Source: VRUE01 sp036406595 (GTDB taxonomy: Bacteria; Actinomycetota; Thermoleophilia; Solirubrobacterales; 70-9). Taken from it: a DNA stretch of 43,336 nt. Every line of letters begins with the position of its first letter. The first letter of the stretch is position 1. Under the pieces are notes generated by a model. The model made no database searches, was not told where the DNA came from, and saw only the letters and a program-made list of their open reading frames with translations. Where the stretch lies: NCBI GenBank assembly GCA_036406595.1, contig DASXAR010000040.1, positions 1 to 43,336 on the forward strand, in the 5' to 3' direction. Position numbers and translations under genes: made by a program. This document shows, one piece after another, positions 41,137-43,336 of the stretch.

Positions 41137-41937
41137 GTGCTCGAGCTGACACTGCGGGTCGGCGCCGCTGACGTCGAGGAGGTTCTCGACGCGGTCTTGC
41201 CGGCGCTTCCCGGCGGGCTTCACGTGCGGGAGGACGGTAACGAGGTCGAGCTGGCGATCCTCGCCCGTCCCGGAACGCCCGGCGAGGAGGAGCTCCGCGA
41301 CCTCGCGGGATCGCATCTGCTCGATCTGCGCAACGCCGAAGTCTCCGACGATTGGCGCAACCGGCGGCTCTCGCGGTACGAGCCCCTGGTCGTCGCCGAG
41401 CGCTTCCTGCTGCGGCCCGAGTGGGCGCCGGTGAGCGGGGACGAAGGTCTGATCGAGATCGTGCTCGAGCAGACCCCGGCCTTCGGCACCGGGGTGCACC
41501 CGACGACGCAGGCCTGCCTGGCGACGCTGGCCGAACTCGATCCCAGCGGCTCCCTCGCAGACCTGGGCTGTGGCTCGGGAGTCCTCTCGATCGCGGCCGC
41601 CAGGCTCGGCTGGTCGCCGGTCGTCGCGGTCGACATCGAGCCGAACAGCGTCGCGACCGCCCGTCGCAACGCGGACCGCAACGGGGTGGAGATCGACGTG
41701 CGCCGTGTTGACGTCGCCGCCGAGCAAGCGCCCGAGGCCGGCACGCTCGTCGCCAACCTCCCGCCCGACGTGCAGATCGCCCTCGCGGGGCTCCTGGGGC
41801 GAGTCCCCTCGACGCTGATCGCATCCGGGTTCAAGCCGAACGAGATCCCAGTCGTCGCCTCGGCGTGGGAAGGGCAAGGCCTGCGGGTTGCCGACGAGGT
41901 CCGCGCCAATGAGTGGACCGTGCTGGTGATGCGATGA
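41137..41937 (+). CDS. prmA: PrmA-like (ribosomal protein L11 type) methyltransferase
   Basis: A 266-aa SAM-dependent methyltransferase. A small N-terminal domain (about 1-85) precedes the PrmA hallmark FGTGVHPTTQACL and the SAM motif LADLGCGSGVLSIAAARLG, followed by acidic VDIEPNSVATARRN. The usual catalytic-side motif NIL reads LVANLPPD. It is shorter than E. coli PrmA (293 aa), mostly in the N-terminal substrate-binding domain, so L11 as substrate is likely but not certain. The start is GTG 41137. The next gene overlaps its stop (ATGA). Confidence 0.86.
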   Translation: MLELTLRVGAADVEEVLDAVLPALPGGLHVREDGNEVELAILARPGTPGEEELRDLAGSHLLDLRNAEVSDDWRNRRLSRYEPLVVAERFLLRPEWAPVSGDEGLIEIVLEQTPAFGTGVHPTTQACLATLAELDPSGSLADLGCGSGVLSIAAARLGWSPVVAVDIEPNSVATARRNADRNGVEIDVRRVDVAAEQAPEAGTLVANLPPDVQIALAGLLGRVPSTLIASGFKPNEIPVVASAWEGQGLRVADEVRANEWTVLVMR

Positions 41938-42362
41938 GCGGGGGGCGGGCGGTCGAGCCGCCGGGGCAGCTGCGGATCGAGGCTCCCCCGCGCGGGGAGG
42001 GGGGGCCCGCGCGCACAGTGATCTCGGCGGCTCGCGATGTCGAGCTCGGAGCCCGCTCGATGCTGCTGCTCGCCGAGGGCCTCTTCCGGCTCGACGTCGT
42101 CCCCTACGCCGATACCGTCCAGACAATCGTCCGCAGCCTCTCGACCGAGCCGCAGGCTGAGCTGCGATCCAGCGGAGAGGTCGGTGGCGAAAGCCGGGCC
42201 TCAGGAGAGAATGCCTCGCGTTCCACGACCCGCTTCGGCGGCGAGATCGTTCTGATCGGGGAGGATGGCGCCGAGCGAGTCGTTTCGAAAGTCCTGGTGG
42301 GCTCCATCTGCGACCTGGACCGCGGCCTCTCCACATTCACCGCCCAGGCGATCCTGCTCTGA
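41934..42362 (+). CDS. Hypothetical protein co-translated with prmA
   Basis: A 142-aa protein from ATG 41934, which overlaps the prmA stop. The N-terminal ~35 residues are Pro/Gly/Arg-rich and disordered in appearance. After that come ARDVELGARSMLLLAEGLFRLDVVPYADTVQTIVRSLS and a strand-rich C-terminus ending VSKVLVGSICDLDRGLSTFTAQAILL. I do not recognise a family. No signal or membrane segment. Coupling to prmA suggests a role in translation or a ribosome-linked function, as inference only. The mutase gene converges 47 nt downstream. Confidence 0.72.
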   Translation: MSGGRAVEPPGQLRIEAPPRGEGGPARTVISAARDVELGARSMLLLAEGLFRLDVVPYADTVQTIVRSLSTEPQAELRSSGEVGGESRASGENASRSTTRFGGEIVLIGEDGAERVVSKVLVGSICDLDRGLSTFTAQAILL

Positions 42363-42409
42363 CGCTCCGAGTAACCGGATGGATATGGCAGCTTGACCTG
42401 GGAAGCCCC

Positions 42410-43336
42410 CTAGAAGAAGGCGCCGCCTCGATATTCGCCGAAGACGTCGCGCATCGCGCCGCAGACCTCGCCGATCGACGCGTCGGCGGCGAGCGCGGCG
42501 CGGATCGGGTGCAGGAGATTGCCGTCGCCGCGAGCGACGTCGCGCAGGCCGTCCAGCCTCTCCTCGACTCCCGCCTGGTCGCGGCGCTCCTTGAAGGCCG
42601 CCAGCCGCGTCAGTTGGCGCCGCTCGGACTCCGGGTCCACACGGAGGATGTCGACGTCGTCCACCTGGTCGGTGACGTACTTGTTGACCCCGACCACGAT
42701 GTCCTGCCCGCTGCGGTAACGCTCGTGGTAGGAGTGCGCCGACTCCTCGATCTCGCGCTGCATGAACTCCAGCGCCTCGACCGAGCCGCCGAGCTCCTCG
42801 ACCTTTCCGATCAGCTCCCACGAGCGCTCCTCGATCTCGTCGGTCAGCGACTCGACGAAGTAGGAGCCGGCGAAGGGGTCGACGGTGTCGGCGACGCCCG
42901 ACTCGTGGGCGAGCACCTGCTGGGTTCGGAGGGCAATCCGCGCCGAGCGCTCGGTGGGCAGCGCCAGCGCCTCGTCGAAGCCGTTTGTGTGCAGCGACTG
43001 GGTGCCGCCGCTGACCGCGGCGAACCCCTGCAGGGCGACGCGGATGATGTTCACCTCCGGCTGCTGGGCCTGCAGCGTCACCCCGCCGGTCTGGGTGTGG
43101 AAGCGGATCTTCATCGAGTTCGGGTTCTGCGCCCCGAAGCGCTCGGCGACGATCTTCGCCCACATCCGCCGCGCCGCGCGGAACTTGGCGACCTCCTGGA
43201 AGACGTTGTTGTGGCAGTTGAAGAAGAAGGCGAGGCGGGGCGCGAACTCGTCGATCTTCAGCCCGCGCCGCAGGGCCGCTTCGACGTAGGCGATCGCGTT
43301 GGAGAGGGTGAATGCGACCTCCTGCACGGCGGAGCA
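42410..43336 (-). CDS. Methylmalonyl-CoA mutase catalytic subunit (partial, 5' end outside window)
   Basis: The C-terminal ~308 residues of the TIM-barrel subunit of methylmalonyl-CoA mutase. AVQEVAFTLSNAIAYVEAAL, FFFNCHNNVFQEVAKFRAARRMWAKI, MKIRFHTQTGGVTLQAQQPEVNIIRVALQGFAAVSGGTQSLHTN and DPFAGSYFVESLTDEIE are classic. The protein ends with GEYRGGAFF, so it lacks the C-terminal cobalamin-binding domain; the B12 subunit must be a separate gene, as in archaeal and many actinobacterial mutases. The frame stays open to the right edge. It rearranges methylmalonyl-CoA to succinyl-CoA, downstream of the carboxylase in this window. An isobutyryl- or ethylmalonyl-CoA mutase is the alternative. Confidence 0.92.
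   Translation of the reverse strand, partial: CSAVQEVAFTLSNAIAYVEAALRRGLKIDEFAPRLAFFFNCHNNVFQEVAKFRAARRMWAKIVAERFGAQNPNSMKIRFHTQTGGVTLQAQQPEVNIIRVALQGFAAVSGGTQSLHTNGFDEALALPTERSARIALRTQQVLAHESGVADTVDPFAGSYFVESLTDEIEERSWELIGKVEELGGSVEALEFMQREIEESAHSYHERYRSGQDIVVGVNKYVTDQVDDVDILRVDPESERRQLTRLAAFKERRDQAGVEERLDGLRDVARGDGNLLHPIRAALAADASIGEVCGAMRDVFGEYRGGAFF

Overview
The window is a gene-dense, very GC-rich chromosomal segment with 44 recognised protein genes. It is best explained as a member of the Actinomycetota, and within it I infer Thermoleophilia / Solirubrobacterales. The reasons are the nuoA-nuoB-nuoC order, a mycobacterial-type fused 2-oxoglutarate dehydrogenase, a deazaflavin (F420)-type nitroreductase, a decaprenyl-phosphate phosphoribosyltransferase-like UbiA protein, a ydaO c-di-AMP riboswitch in front of a cell-wall peptidase, and a secreted decapeptide-repeat protein of a kind I associate with that class. 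No rRNA, tRNA, CRISPR array, transposase or phage gene is visible. The lineage is inferred from protein style, not from a marker RNA.

Layout. 1-3464: complex I genes (nuoA, nuoB, partial nuoC), a membrane protein, a nitroreductase/flavin reductase pair and a c-type cytochrome lipoprotein. 3477-5818: serS, a LuxR-type response regulator and msrB. 5890-10956: flippase-like membrane protein, sulfotransferase, RibD-like reductase, and a convergent acyl-CoA dehydrogenase / aminoglycoside-phosphotransferase-like kinase pair. 11007-14083: histidine kinase, receiver protein and DEAD-box helicase. 14163-19585: quinone oxidoreductase, PfkB kinase, citrate synthase, a three-gene operon of unknown function and UbiA. 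19631-23302: a fatty acyl-CoA reductase joined to an alkyl-DHAP synthase-like gene. 23413-30816: a one-piece 2-oxoglutarate dehydrogenase E2-E1, a DUF3817 protein, an apparent small structured RNA with its own promoter and terminator, and aconitase. 30895-36642: SDR, c-di-AMP riboswitch plus NlpC/P60-like protein, and a polyamine ABC operon (potA-D-B-C). 36680-37665: an AbiEi/DUF559 gene bounded by inverted repeats. 37703-43336: acyl-CoA carboxylase, secreted proteins, PrmA-like methyltransferase and partial methylmalonyl-CoA mutase.

How the genes fit together. Much of the window is central carbon and energy metabolism. Citrate synthase, aconitase and 2-oxoglutarate dehydrogenase cover the oxidative TCA branch. 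The carboxylase and mutase feed propionyl-CoA into succinyl-CoA, and the nuo genes take the NADH. The acyl-CoA reductase / alkyl-DHAP synthase pair suggests ether-lipid synthesis.

The most unusual signals are these: (i) an OGDH fusion carrying its own lipoyl and peripheral-subunit-binding domains; (ii) a 6C-like small RNA between the OGDH operon and aconitase; (iii) an AbiEi/DUF559 gene whose start codon is the loop of a perfect 18-bp palindrome and which has 15-bp terminal inverted repeats; (iv) a block of relaxed codon use across the serS 3' end; (v) many start codons placed 7-10 nt after a TANNNT box, which suggests widespread leaderless transcription, including divergent promoters with overlapping -10 boxes. 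No stretch longer than 300 bases lacks a gene. The largest gaps (31696-31995 and 27774-28008) hold the riboswitch and the small RNA.
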